Assembly: GCF_032854445.1 (NCBI RefSeq)
Contig: NC_088295.1
Coordinates: 90,417,836 to 90,481,835, forward strand
Direction: 5' to 3'
DNA length: 64,000 nucleotides
From: Liolophura sinensis
Taxonomy: Eukaryota > Mollusca > Polyplacophora > Chitonida > Chitonidae
The translations under genes and the position numbers were made by a program. The notes below the pieces were generated by a model. The model was given only the letters and a program-made list of their open reading frames with translations. It made no database searches and was not told the DNA's origin. Positions 32,691 to 46,100 of the stretch are shown piece by piece. Position 1 is the stretch's first letter, and every line of letters starts with the position of its first letter.

Positions 32691-35600
32691 TGCTGTCATA
32701 TAATTTTCAAGAATTTTTTCTTGAGGGATAGGAAAGCTTTTCGGTGTAAATAATAACGATATAATGTTCTCAAGACATTGTGCAAATTGGACACAATACG
32801 ACTACCTTCCATCACTGCACTATATAGACTACATGTCAGAAAATATTGTCAACAGAGAACAACTGTACAAATTAGTTCAGAACCATATAACAGAACCAAA
32901 CAATGTGTCTTTTTTTCCATTCTTTGAAAGCCATTCCATGAATAGTCTCACTAAAATCAACACAATACGCGGTCAATCAATCCACCATGCATTACGTAGA
33001 TGTAATTATTACACGGTGAAATTACATTTATATACACAGGTATCTCCTTCTACTTCCAAGATAGGCAATACTTCATACAGAAAATACAACATTTTCTACG
33101 TACTAATACAAGTAAAAGCATATACGGCAAAATCAATACACTCTAGTCCGTTCATTTTGTCCCTATTACTATGGTAAAATTATCTGGATTATAAATGTTA
33201 AGCAAACAGCACAAGGTATGGAGGTTCCAACTTTGGCTTAGTCTAGAGAAAACAACGAACACAATGGTAAAAGAGGGCTAACTGGCATGGAGTAATATTA
33301 TTGGGGTATAGAGTAGAAATGGATAAAAACATAGAAAAGCCTATGGTCAAACAACATGGCAAAATGAGTGAAAGATGACACCAGCAAATACGATAACTCG
33401 GCTACATATTAACTTTATAATAACACCAGGTAAATGATTGTTCCTAAAAATGAAAGAAAAACAATCACATCTGATGCCTTACAGGCAGAAGTCAAAGTAC
33501 TATGCAGAATGCCAGTATGTGATCGGCAGTTCACAGCTAACATTGGCATTTCACGCCTATTATCGACAAGACGAGCATTATACATGTACTTTTGGAAAAT
33601 CCGATTGACAAAGAAATAATCCAATGATTTATGTTATTCATATATGATAAAGAAAATCAATGGCACATTTAGGTTTGCATTATACGTATTAAGATTTCTA
33701 CCCACAAATATGCTATCTCTGACAGCTGTAACAGTTATTAAACCGTTACCTCCAGATTTCAAACCAATAACTTGTGCTTAGTCGACTTCGCGCGTGCATG
33801 GGCGGACTCGTGCTGCGGTGGGGTGGAGTGGGTGGGGGATATGTGTACGCTGCGAATCCACCGAAAATATGTACTATACACCTGAACTCACATGACGGGC
33901 AGTGTTTTACTATATGGCTAATTTCGCATTTATGGACAGAATTTTTGTGTACTACTTCTTCCACATTTATTGTGATAGTGTTTTATAATGGAGGGATATA
34001 TATGCCTTTGTGGTTTACAGTATGACTAATTTCACATTCATTGGCAGTGTTTCCGGTACGATTATTTATTTCATTGGTGTTTACGTCATACACAAGAATA
34101 TTTCTGTGCGATTAATTTGACACTGTTTTTTTTTTTGTGCGACTGTTTTCATATGGGCAGTGTTTTACTTTATGACCGATAATACAATTTCCATTAAGGC
34201 GCTTTTCATCTTTTGGGGCGTTTATATACTATTAGAGAATCTATTATGCATTTAGCCACGATTTAATATGTGAGCAAAATCTGTCTGTACAGTACAGTAG
34301 TTAATCAACAGGCAAATACGGAGGAAAGGCCACGTGTAGGCTTTTGCGCATCATTATCCTCCCAAATCAGTAAGTAAAGTAATAGGCTGTCAAATAATGA
34401 AGTCCCTCAGCCCTGACAATTTGCTATGTGACAGTGCACATACAGACAGTCTGGATCTATAGTATGACCTTTTATATTAAATGCAACATTTGGCTCTGTA
34501 TGTACATATAGTTGAGCAGCTTACAAATGGTTACAAATAGTATGCGTACAACAGCTACAGGCTAGTGTCAAAGGTAAACCTAGATTTAATATAGCCTGTT
34601 CAGTGTCTGTACGATTGCACTGTTTGATTTACATCATGCTTATACTCAACATAAAATACACCCACAATGTTTTTTTCTGCATTTCTCTGAAGACATAATA
34701 ATACAGTTTTGTTTTACTAATAATATCACTAAGGTATATGTATGTTAACATCGTATCTGCCTCGTTAGCATCACACTATATACTTTGTAATTACACTATT
34801 TACGCTTATTATATGTATTCAAATTCATAAACTTTGGTAACAATCTGTAAACATGCAAATAAACACTTCACACAGTGAATAACTTGATGCAAACAATTCA
34901 GAATGGTCTAACTCATAACGGTGTGGAAAGCAAGTAAAATGATCTGAAGAAAAAAATTTAAAAGAAATTTCTTATTGTGCTATAAATCTGTTACATATTA
35001 AACCCCCAACTGGCTGTACTAAATGCCATTTCCTAATCTTTACACGAATTAGGCTTCTCCCTGAAGATTACAGACAAAACAGGCATCATTGTACAGGCCT
35101 ACAATGCTGCTGGGAAAGAATACCTAGACAAAAAGAAGAAGGAAAAAACAGCAACCTTTTGAAGAGAAAAATAAGGTCACCATAACACAAAAATGGCTGA
35201 AGTCGTGATTTTATGTAGATCGTTTCAAATGCGTAAAATGCAAAAGATACAATTGTGTATATCACTAGGGCAAGTAAATCACATTTTCACTTTTCTTTAT
35301 GCATAGAATGAGATGAGATGAAGCACGTTGAAGCACATAAGCCAATTTCATTGCACTGTTTCTGCATCCTTTGAGTGTGTTCCTGTGAGTTGTCCCAAAC
35401 TAATTGTATAATCGCTCTTCCTTAACACCATCAGTTATAAACACACATACTTATACACACACACAGGTAGGTCAAAATTCTCCACTTCCAGCCCATCTTA
35501 ATAAACACAAGTATTGATTATACAAAGTCTCAATCACTTACAAATGTAGCTCTGCAGCTATGATGGAGAAAGATAAAACAATATGATGACAGACAGTTAA

Positions 35601-36060
35601 AACAGCTGGCATCTAGGAAGGATACTTCAGGGCTTTATGAGTGGACTCTGACCAATACAAGCTTACATTCACAGACTCAGTAAAAAATTCAGTTCACAAA
35701 CTGCTGACACAAACCACCAAACATGACTGGACTAATATTCATGAGCACAAGTTAGAGTTGCTGGTACAAAAATTTATGTGCTGGTACACTATTTTTAGCA
35801 TAGCCATGTTTTCATGATCCAGTGGCAATACGGCCCAGTTTTTAATAACAAATGTAATAAGCAAACTGAAGGAAATACAAGCTTGCCTATGTAAATGATC
35901 AAGTTTTACTTTATTTCATTTTTAAATAATATTCTTGTAGACCAAATTTCTTGCATGTGACAAAGGCTTCAAACTTAAGTTTATTAACGTGAACATAAAG
36001 TCAGACACTAGAGCTGAATTAATGAATGAATAGTACTCCATAAATGTTCTAAAAATATTT
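32691..36060. other. AT-rich intergenic or 3' UTR sequence
   Basis: No gene was supported. A 137-codon plus-strand frame at 32764-33177 has no recognisable domain. On the minus strand it lies downstream of the ABC gene's stop. A possible polyadenylation signal AATAAA (minus) is at 35910-35915, so part may be 3' UTR. Confidence 0.35.
34060..34107 (-). mobile_element. SINE tail fragment
   Basis: ATTTATTTCATTGGTGTTTACGTCATACACAAGAATATTTC matches the antisense SINE tail; the rest of the element is missing. Confidence 0.6.
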
Positions 36061-36141
36061 GGGAGGCCTCCATGGCTCAGTTGGTTAGCGCGCTAGCGCA
36101 GCGTAATGACCCAGAAGCCTCTCACCAATGTGGTCGCTGTA
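36061..36141 (+). mobile_element. SINE head (tRNA-derived)
   Basis: GGCCTCCATGGCTCAGTTGGTTAGCGCGC followed by GCAGCGTAATGACCC carries an A-box-like TGGCTCAGTTGG. Similarity ends after about 80 bp. It cannot fold as a complete tRNA gene because the B box and acceptor stem partner are absent. Confidence 0.8.
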
Positions 36142-36334
36142 ATGCTAAATAGCATTATCATCATGCCTCCATCATGCTACACAGTGGCTTTCCTTACATC
36201 AATTTCATTACTTGATCTTTATGATCCAATGACACTAATATAATTTGGCCCTACTCCATAAACAAAATATGATCTTCCCACGCTAATGTGTCCATATCTC
36301 AGGATTAACCCACTGATTATCTGATTTCATGATT

Positions 36335-36960
36335 CCGTGTGATCTCGATCTGAGGATGTAACCACTGGCTCTTATAAGATTCCTTGTATCTTCAAGTCAA
36401 ATCCTCCGCCAGTCAGAACTGAGGATGTAACCACTTGATCTCGTAAGATCCCATGTAACTACAGTAAAATTCTCCTCTGGCAATGATCCCAGTAACCTCT
36501 GTCAGATCTGGGATGTAACCACTTGATCTTGTATAAAGGTACAATTTTACATATGTTAAAGCTGGGGATGTAACCACCTGATCTGGTAAGATCCCATGTA
36601 ACTACAGTAAAATCTCCTCTGGCAATGATCCCAGTAACCTCTGTCAGATCTGGGGATGTCACCACTTGATCTTGTAAGATCCCATGTAACTACAGTAAAA
36701 TTCTCCTCTGGCAATGATCCCAGTAACCTCTGTCAGATCTGGGGATGTAACCACTTGATCTTGTAAGATCCCATGTAACTACAGTAAAATTCTCCTCTGG
36801 CAATGATACCAGTAACCTCTGTCAGATCTGGGGATGTAACCACTTGATCTTGTAAGATCCATGTAACTACAGTAAAATTCTCCTCTGGCAATGATCCCAG
36901 TAACCTCTATCAGATCTGAGGATGTAACCACTTGACCTTGTAAAGTCTACCATGACTACG
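36335..36960. repeat. 89-bp minisatellite downstream of the ABC stop codon
   Basis: About six to seven units with the core GATCTGGGGATGTAACCACTTG and TCCTCTGGCAATGATCCCAG. It starts about 50 bp past the stop codon, so it probably lies in the 3' UTR. Confidence 0.92.
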
Positions 36961-37008
36961 ATAAAGTTCTCTTATACTCATGACACCTATGTCAAGGTGA
37001 CATATGAT

Positions 37009-37124
37009 TCAGTGGCCATTACTGCTAATCTTCATGATGATATGTGCCAGCAGAAGTAGTCCCGCTCCCCAGCCTATGGTCACAACATACCCTCTCCACA
37101 CAGGCATGTTAAGCATTGACCAAC
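37009..37124 (-). CDS. ABCG20-like: ABC exon 20, last membrane helix and stop
   Basis: Acceptor GTATTGCAG, residues 674-711. It encodes [10 protein letters not shown], a hydrophobic helix [14 protein letters not shown] and the end SSNGH, then TGA at 37011. Confidence 0.9.
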
Positions 37125-40100
37125 CTGCAATACAACCAGTACATACATGTAGAGTGCAGACCTCATCTGTATATTGTAACGATATGTTATCAAATTGTCT
37201 CCCTTACTTAGTGTTACTTAATCTGATTGCTGCAAGGACAGGGCAGAACAGGACATTGCATGACAATGGTTTCCATGTAGGCCTTTCCCACCCAATCAGC
37301 TGGTTTTATCACAATATCAACAACCCCACACAGTCAATTTCGTCCAGACCCTGCAGGTACAGATCCATGAAAGTGTGCGGTATAACAAAGACAACAACTG
37401 TAACAAGCTCACCAACTGACCAGTCCACCATGTATTGGCTGTGAGTTAAAGTTCCAGCTCATGCTGGCTTCCCCTCCAGCCTGCCAGCGACATGTGGATG
37501 GTAGTGGGTTTCCCCCGGGCTGTTGCATGGTTTCCATCCACTATGACCTCTGTCATATAAGTGGAATATTCTTGAACGCTGCACACCAATCAAATAAATT
37601 CTGTTATTGTGAGCCACACCACCATTCTCAGTATGACAGCCGCCATACTATTTCATGCACAGTGATGAGGAATTACATGTAGGTTAGAAATTCTCACCTC
37701 GGCTGAGGACACACCTCATGGCTTCTCCAGCATAGGTCATGGGTAGAGAAATACTCACATACCACAGCCAGTGAGGGATTGCCTCCACAGGCCAAATAAT
37801 ACCTGAGGATACAACACAGCTAATTAGACAGGTGATCACAAACAGGTAAACAGTGACGTGAAATGAGACAGGACAGCCACTGAGGGATAGCCTCCACAGG
37901 CCAAATAATACCTGAGGATACAACACAGCTGATTAGACAGGTGATCACAAACAGGTAAACAGTGAAGTGAAATGAGACAGGACAGCCAGTGAGGGATGGC
38001 CTCCAGAGGCCAAATACTACCTAGGGATACAACACAAGTTAATTAGACAGGTGATCACAAACAGGTAAACAGTGAAGTGAAATGAGACAAGACAGCCAGT
38101 GAGGGACGGCTTCCACAGGCCAAATTATACCAGAGGATACAGCACAGCTGATTAGACAGGTGATCCTGTGTGTGCCTGTGTGCAGATGAGATCTTGTGTG
38201 CGAGTGTGCAGAAGGGATATTGTGTGCCTGTGTGCAGGTGAGATTTGCGTGCAAGTGAGCAGATGGGATTTTGTGTGCTTGTGTGCAGATGAGATCTTGT
38301 GTGCCTGTGTGCAGATGAGGTTTTTGTGTGCAGGTGAGATTTTGTGTGTGAGTGTGCAGATGAGATGTTGTGTGCACGTGTGCAGATGAGATTTTGTGTG
38401 CGTGTGTGCAGATGGAACTAAGTGTGCAGGTGACATCTTGTGTGCCAGTGTGCAGATGAGATCTAATGTGTGTGAGTGTGCAGGTGACAGTAGTTGACTC
38501 ACCACTCAGGAGCAGCATGGGATACATGGAGCCTAAGGCCAGTTGAGTAGCAGAGTTTTCATTATCACAGGCTGCAGATATCACCAGACCTAAACAGAAC
38601 CAAGAGCATATGACTTTATCATTCTACTGTCAGGGAGACATATATATGGAACAGAGGGGTTTCTCAGGTCAACTGTAACTTGCCACAGTCCTAATATATA
38701 GCTGTACTTACCCAGGGCCATACCACAGAAGCCTTGTAAAAGAACTAGCAGGATCACCCATATCAATGGACCATTGTACGGCACCTGAAGAAAGCATAGA
38801 ACAGAAGGCACATGACACAACCAGTAGTTTCACCTATATCAATGGACCACTGTATAGCATTTGAAGGTGGTGTATTACATGGCCAAATGAAAACTGAACA
38901 CTGATTTTGAGTATAATGATTTTGAATATGATTTACACTGCATACATATGGGCTATTAACTTACACATGTATGCAGATCTATGTCTCTCTTGAACTGATG
39001 AGAATAAGTAAATTAGTGGGACAGTTTAGAAGATTATTGTGCAGAACAGAAATAAATGGTTTTAACATGTACTACACATTCATGTACCTTGGGGTCCTGG
39101 CCTGCTCACTGCTCATTTCTTTAACTTGAAAAGCTAGCTTGTAAGGTTGCCCATAGGTATAAGATACCAATGGAAGTAACTGACATTTTGTGAAATGGAA
39201 GAGTTCTGGAGCAATTGGATACAACTGGGAGCATTGAAACAGATATTGGGCTTGTTCAGAGTTAAGCATGTTTTAATTTTCTGCGACCTGGTGATCCACT
39301 TGCATTGTGTGCATCTGCTCAGTTGATGACAGTTGATCTCTACTGCTAGGTTTTGGCAGCTTTATTACAGAGCATAAAACAGGGACTACACAGCAAATGG
39401 GACCCAACTAAACTCAGCCAACCATTAGACAGGGTTGTAAGCGCCAGTGTAAACAACTTCTCTGAAGTTGTATTCCAGTCATTACGTGTATGCCAGTTCA
39501 GTCCAAAGTGGTTTGTCCATCAACAACTGGGACCAATTCTGTACCACCACCTGAGTTGCAACTCAAGTTCTTGTGTATGCTGAGCTTTACATGCAGCTCG
39601 ACTTCATCTACTAGCTTGATCCAGTCACTTATGACTGCAAGCCAACCTATGCCAAGCCAACCTATGCCAAGCCCACCTATGCCAAGCCCACCTACACCAA
39701 GCCCACCTATGCCAAGCCCACCTACGCCAAGCCCACCTACGCCAAGCCCGCCTACACCAAGCCCACCTATGCCAAGCCCACCTACACCAAGCCCACCTAT
39801 GCCAAGCCCACCTACACCAAGCCAACCTATGCCAAGCCCACCTACACCAAGCCCACCTACGCCAAGCCAACCTATGCCATGCCCACCTACACCGAGCCCA
39901 CCTACACCAAGCCAACCTATGCCAAGCCAACCTACACCAAGCCCACCTTTGCCAAGCCAACCTACACCAAGCCAACCTACGCCAAGCCAACCTATGCCAT
40001 GCCAACCTACGCCAACCCCACCTATGCCAAGCCAACCTACGCCAATCCCACCTATGCCAAGCCCACCAACACCAAGCCAACTTACGCCATGCCAACCTAC

Positions 40101-43100
40101 GCCAAGCCAACCTACACCATGCCAACCTACGACAAGCGCACCTACACCAAGCCAACCTACACCAAGCCAACCTATGCCATGCCAACCTACGCCAAGCCCA
40201 CCTACACCAAGCCAACCTATGCCATGCCAACCTACGCCAAGCCCACCTATGCCAAGCCAACCTATGCCATGCCAACCTACGCCAAGCCCACCTATGCCAA
40301 GCCAACCTACGCCATGCCAACCTACGCCAAGCCCACCAACACCAAGCCCACCTACACCAAGCCAACCTATCCCATGCCAACCTACGCCAAGCCAACCTAT
40401 GCCATGCCCACCTACACCAAGCCCACCTACACCAAGCCAACCTATGCCAAGCCAACCTACGCCAAGCCCACCAATGCCAAGCCCACCTATGCCATGCCAA
40501 CCTACGCCAAGCCCACCTATGCCAAGCCAACCTACACCAAGCCCACCTATGCCAAGCCCACCAACACCAAGACCACCTATGCCAAGCCCACCTACACCAA
40601 GCCAACCTTCACCAAGACAACCTACGCCATGCCAACCTACGCCAAGCCCACCTACGCCAAGACCACCAACGCCAAGACCACCTACACCAAGCCCACCTTA
40701 GGCCAAGCCCACCAACGCCAAGCCCACCTACGCCAAGCCAACCTACGCCTAGCCCACCTACGCCAAGCCCACCTACGCCAAGCCCACCTACGCCAAGCCC
40801 ACCTACACCAAGACAACCTCCGCCAACACAACCTCCGCCAAGCCCACCTACATGTACGCCAACCCAACCTACACCAAGCCCACCTACACCAAGCTCACCT
40901 ATGCCAAGCCCACCTATGCCACGCCCAGCTACACCACACCCACCTATGCCAAGCCCACCTATGCCAAGCCCACCTATGCCAAGCCCACCTACATCAAGCC
41001 CACCTACACCATTCCCACCTACACCAAGCCTAGCTACACCAAGCCCACTAACACCAAGCCAACCTACGTCAAGCCAACCTACACCAAGCCCACCTATGCC
41101 AAGCCAACCTATGCCAAGCGCACCTACATGTACACCAAGCCAACCCATGCCAAGCCCACCTAAATGTACACCAAGCCAACCTACACCAAGCCAACCTACA
41201 CCAAGCCCACCTATGCCAAGCCCACCTATGCCAAGCCCACCTATGCCAAGCCAATCTATGCCAAGCCAACCTACACCAAGCCAACCTATGCCAAGCCCAC
41301 CTACACCCACCTATGCCAAGCCCACCTACACCAAGCCCACCTATGCCAAGCCAACCTATGCCAAGCCCACCTACACCCACCTATGCCAAGCCAACCTACA
41401 CCAAGCCCACCTACACCAAGCCCACCCATACCAAGCTCACCTACGCCAAACCCACCTACGCCAAGCCCACCTACACCAAGCCTTCAATGAACACCTGCAA
41501 TTTATTCAACTATTTGATTCATGTTCTTTATCGTACTCAAGAATATATCAGCTATAGCATATGATGCCAGCCAGTATTATGATGGACATGGTGGAAGAAA
41601 ACTGGACAGTGCCAGGGCAACCCATTACCATCTGCCGGTTGCTGGCAGAAAATCTGATGACTTACCTTAAAGACAATAAGAGCGAAGACAAGAAGAAGGC
41701 CGACCTGCACAACCATGACCATGAGTTGTGTACAAACATGGGAGAGCATGATCTCAACAGACGACACACCTATCACAAATGAAAACAAGCACAAATGTAC
41801 ATAGTGTATATTGCGGTGACTGAATGTATTTGTTTTAAGTTTGCTCAAAGTTAACATACTTATGATGAGGTTTTCCTGGAAAAATAGGTCTGACAGACCA
41901 AACTGAGTGAGTATACTGTTGTATTTTAACTCCCAATATCAAACTATTGTCAACTGTTACAGTCATGACAAGCCAGGTCTTTAATACAGTTGTGTATTTG
42001 ACACATTTTGCTATACCCATATAGACTTTCTTGTAGATTTTTGTACTGTGTTAATTTGGCCAAATAGTGTTTAGTAATTAGTGAGAAATTCAAAGCTGAA
42101 CATGTTTGCTCACTAAAGTGAAAAAATTGATTAGCACATGCAAGTTAATAATGGAATAAAAAGATACCTAAATGTAAGTTTGTCTGAGCTATTATCAACA
42201 TATTTTAAGATCATGGAGCCAACAGGTCACAAACAGAATCTCCAACTTGTGCCAGTGTTTCCATGTCATCCATTTCACACGGGTCAATCTGGAGCAGAGT
42301 CCTGAGTGTTTGAGCACAAAAATGTTACCACCTGAACTAGCTGTAACTAAATAGAAACCGTAAGATCACCCACAGGAATCAAAGACTTGACTCACCAGCC
42401 ACAAGGCTCCTGTCCAGCAGGCCTTCTTTCTTCTCCATGATGAATGAGAGGGCAGTAAGACCAGTGGCCAGGAAAAATGTGGTGCTGAAACCATAGGGAA
42501 ATACAGTGTAGTCATGGGGACTGGTTAACAAACACAGAGGAAATAGACTGGTTACCAGTTAACCACCTCAAGAGATATACACTGGTTACTAATCAACCAT
42601 TTACATCAAAAACATGAGGTGGTTGCTAATTAAAAAACACATTTTAAGCTACATGTAATGTTTGGTTTCCTTGAATAAAACACAGGGCATAGAACAACTG
42701 AACTTGTACTTCTGGTAAACCATGCCACCTTCCAATCCCAACACCTGCCGCAGGAGCTGATAAAGTTCATGCCAGTGAAATTGTTCTGTATTCAAAAGGG
42801 ATATTCAACCCATTCATTAACACTATTTCAACCACCATTCCACCAGTGTTACACCCCAAAGACCTTCTACCAAATGGCAGGCAAACATTTGCGTTAGTTG
42901 TATCTCAGTGTTAAGTTCTGTAATTTCCCTGTTGCTCTTATCAGTATGTTGGTGAATAAAGGTATGAAGTATATCATAAATCACTGTGATATGACCACCA
43001 ATAACTCTCTCACTAATAACCTTCTTTAATACTTTACCAGAGTCAGTTTGATAGCAATGTGCATTCACACTGAATGCTACCTGTAGTTTGCATGAAACAC

Positions 43101-46100
43101 TCACCACTTAAGGAGGAGATAACTCTGCTCACCCATGTATATAAAAACTTGAGAGTAGGGCAGCGTGCATGCTGTCTACATTAATAAAGTTACCTGAGGA
43201 TAATGGCAGGGGCCATGAAGTTAGTAAAACTTGGATGTCTTGTTCCAAAGACAGGATCTTCTAACTGTTAACACACACAATATGGTCATAATTAATTACA
43301 GGACAGACAAATCAAGCTAGTACATGTATCAGACAGTGGTTTTGCACAATCTGTTCATGTATTAAAATGTGCACACAATTGTATGATACTTCATCAGGAG
43401 GCTTTTAGTTGGTAGTTAATTCATCACTGACAGATTTAATTCCCAAACACATGAAAATATATGCAGTGTCAGAGTAAGATACTTTGGGAGAGTTAATCAA
43501 TCAGGCTGTTTGAACACTGAACTGGTGATGAAAAAACAACACCAGATGGCTCAGTTTTAACATTGTACATGTGTTCAAATATTACAACTGACTACACTGA
43601 TTTATATATTATATGTCATCAATGGACTGTTTCTGCATTGCCTTGGAATTGACTTTCAGGTCGCCATATTGATCCTGGATCAACCCAACTGAGTACGTGT
43701 ATTGTCTCAGGATGGTTGGTTTTGCTACAAGTGAAAAACACACAACTCACTCGTAAAAGTCAACTTATACTGAGCCTAATCTGAGATCGGTTGATGTGCT
43801 TTGATACTGCCGAGGTCTAATTGAACTACACATATGGCAAAAGACACAGAAATAAATCCTGATTATCTCCAATGTGTTAGATAAGATCAATGTTTTTAAA
43901 TCCTCAGTATCTCAATGTCCAAGTGTGATTTGTGAAAGAAGTGGGATTGGGCACCAAGTACCACCTCTAAATTGGTAGTGCCAAACCCAAAAATACACAG
44001 ACCTGGATAGGTAGCTGTGCCAGCCCTGGGGGAAGATCAGCTAGCTCTAAGACAAAAGACATAAACGACTGGAATGCCTCTGCTACCCGCTCCTGAATTA
44101 TCAGCGAAATTTGTTGATCTGCAAACAGAGTTCATATAAAATGATAAAACAATCTAAAATATAAAGTTTAATGTGACATTCAGTAACAGAGCAAATTTTT
44201 CAGCCTTTTACATGTATCTTACCCCTTCAGTATGATATTTACTCAAAGGTCTGCATCTACATTGGCATGGTGACCACCTTGATAGCCTATTGGTTCGAGC
44301 ACCCGCCTGGAAGTCGAGAGACCCCTTCAGGTGCATGGCAGCAGTGTCTAGGGTAAGCCTTACTGGTCATACCCGGACATGTGCTCCTTCAGCTGAATGT
44401 CCACAATGTCTAGAGTAAGCCTTACTAGTCATGTCCATACTCATCTCCACCTTCAGCTGCATAGCCATAGTGTCTAAGGTAAGCCTTACTGCCCAGACTC
44501 ATGTGCACCTATAATCACATGGCTACATTATCACGAGTATTAAGGTTAACTGGTCATGCCTAGGCTCATTTCCACCTATAATCACATGGCTACAGTATCT
44601 TGAGTATTAAAGCTTACTGGTCATGTTCGGCTCATTTGCTCCTAAAATCACATGGCCACAGTATCACAAGTATTAAGGCTTACTGGTCATGTTCAGGCTC
44701 ATTTGCACCTAAACTCACATGGCTACAGTATCACAAGTATTAAGGCTTACTGGTCATGTCCAGGCTCATTTGCACCTAAACTCACATGGCTACAGTATCT
44801 CAAGTATTAAAGCTTACTGGTCATGTCCAGGCTCATTTGCACCTATAATCACATGGCCACAGTATCACGAGTATTAAAGCTTACTGGTCATGCCCAGGCT
44901 CATTTGCACCTAAACTCACATGGCTACAGTATCACGAGTATTAAGGCTTACTTGTCATGTCCATGCTCATGTGCACCTATAATCACATGGCTACACTATC
45001 ATGAGTATTAAAGCTTACTGGTCATGTTTGGCTCATTTACACCTATAATCACATGGCTACAGTATCTCGAGTATTAAGGCTTACTGGTCATGTTCGGCTC
45101 ATTTGCACCTAAAATCACATGGCCACAGTATCACAAGTATTAAGACTTACTGGTCATGTTCGGCTCATTTGCACCTAAAATCACATGGTCACAGTATCAC
45201 AAGTATTAAGGCTTACTGGTCATGTCCAGGCTCATTTGCACCTAAACTCACATGGCTACAGTATCTCAAGTATTAAGACTTACTGGTCATGTTCGGCTCA
45301 TTTGCACCTAAAATCACATGGTCACAGTATCACAAGTATTAAGACTTACTGGTCATGTCCAGATTCAGCTTCACACTGCCTCCTGATATCGTATCATTGC
45401 TTAAACTTGACATGTTCCTAAACCTGAAAAGAGGAAAGGATGAATTCAGGTATGAAGCAATCCTATTAAGCTGTGTTTGAAAAAAGGTGTACAAATGCTA
45501 ATAAAATTCACACCAGGACACCAATCTGCACATCAATTCTTAAAGTAGGAAGTTACTCCTGCCATTAATTGTTCTGTATCAGAAGACAACAAAACAATAC
45601 TCAACAGGTATGCCTGTAAGGCCGCTGTTCACAATCAAAATCCAGAATAATATATCTGGTAATTAAAAATACCAAATTGGAAATTAAGACAGCAGCCAGT
45701 GGTTTATGGTCCAGCTACTCAAACCCTCTGCTGCCCGCCAACCAACAGGCAGCCTCCTCACACCGATGATGGTTCCATCATCCCACCAGTCTCCACACAA
45801 GATGGGTGTACATGTACTTAGTGTAGGATGGGCAGTTAGAACCTGTTACCTACTTGGTCGTTGCGAATTTCAACTACCTCACTAGTTTTGTTGAGCTACC
45901 CTCACCTTCTTGAGTAGTTGTAAAGCTCCCTCGACAGAGTTATTAACAAGGTGTAACAACTGGCATCTCCACCCATGTAGGAATCAACTCACTGAAACTA
46001 TTAAAGCCTTTTCCTTGCACATGTAAATACCTACTGAATGCCAATTCACCCCCACTTGAAGTAAATACTCTTGAGGGTTTAAAGAACTCCTACCTGAGCA

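Noticed and set aside
32764-33177. 137-codon plus-strand frame as a gene
   Set aside because: AT-rich, no domain, no signal peptide, no splice sites or codon-use support; likely chance in stop-poor sequence.
36061-36141. A tRNA gene
   Set aside because: Only the A-box half resembles a tRNA; it continues into SINE body words seen elsewhere in the window.
39490-41557. Long plus-strand frames with [10 protein letters not shown] and PPTPS repeats, resembling mussel foot (byssal adhesive) protein repeats
   Set aside because: All three plus frames are open because the 15-bp unit rarely makes stops. There is no signal peptide, the frames begin and end in ordinary intron sequence, and the array lies between ABC exons 16 and 17 on the opposite strand.
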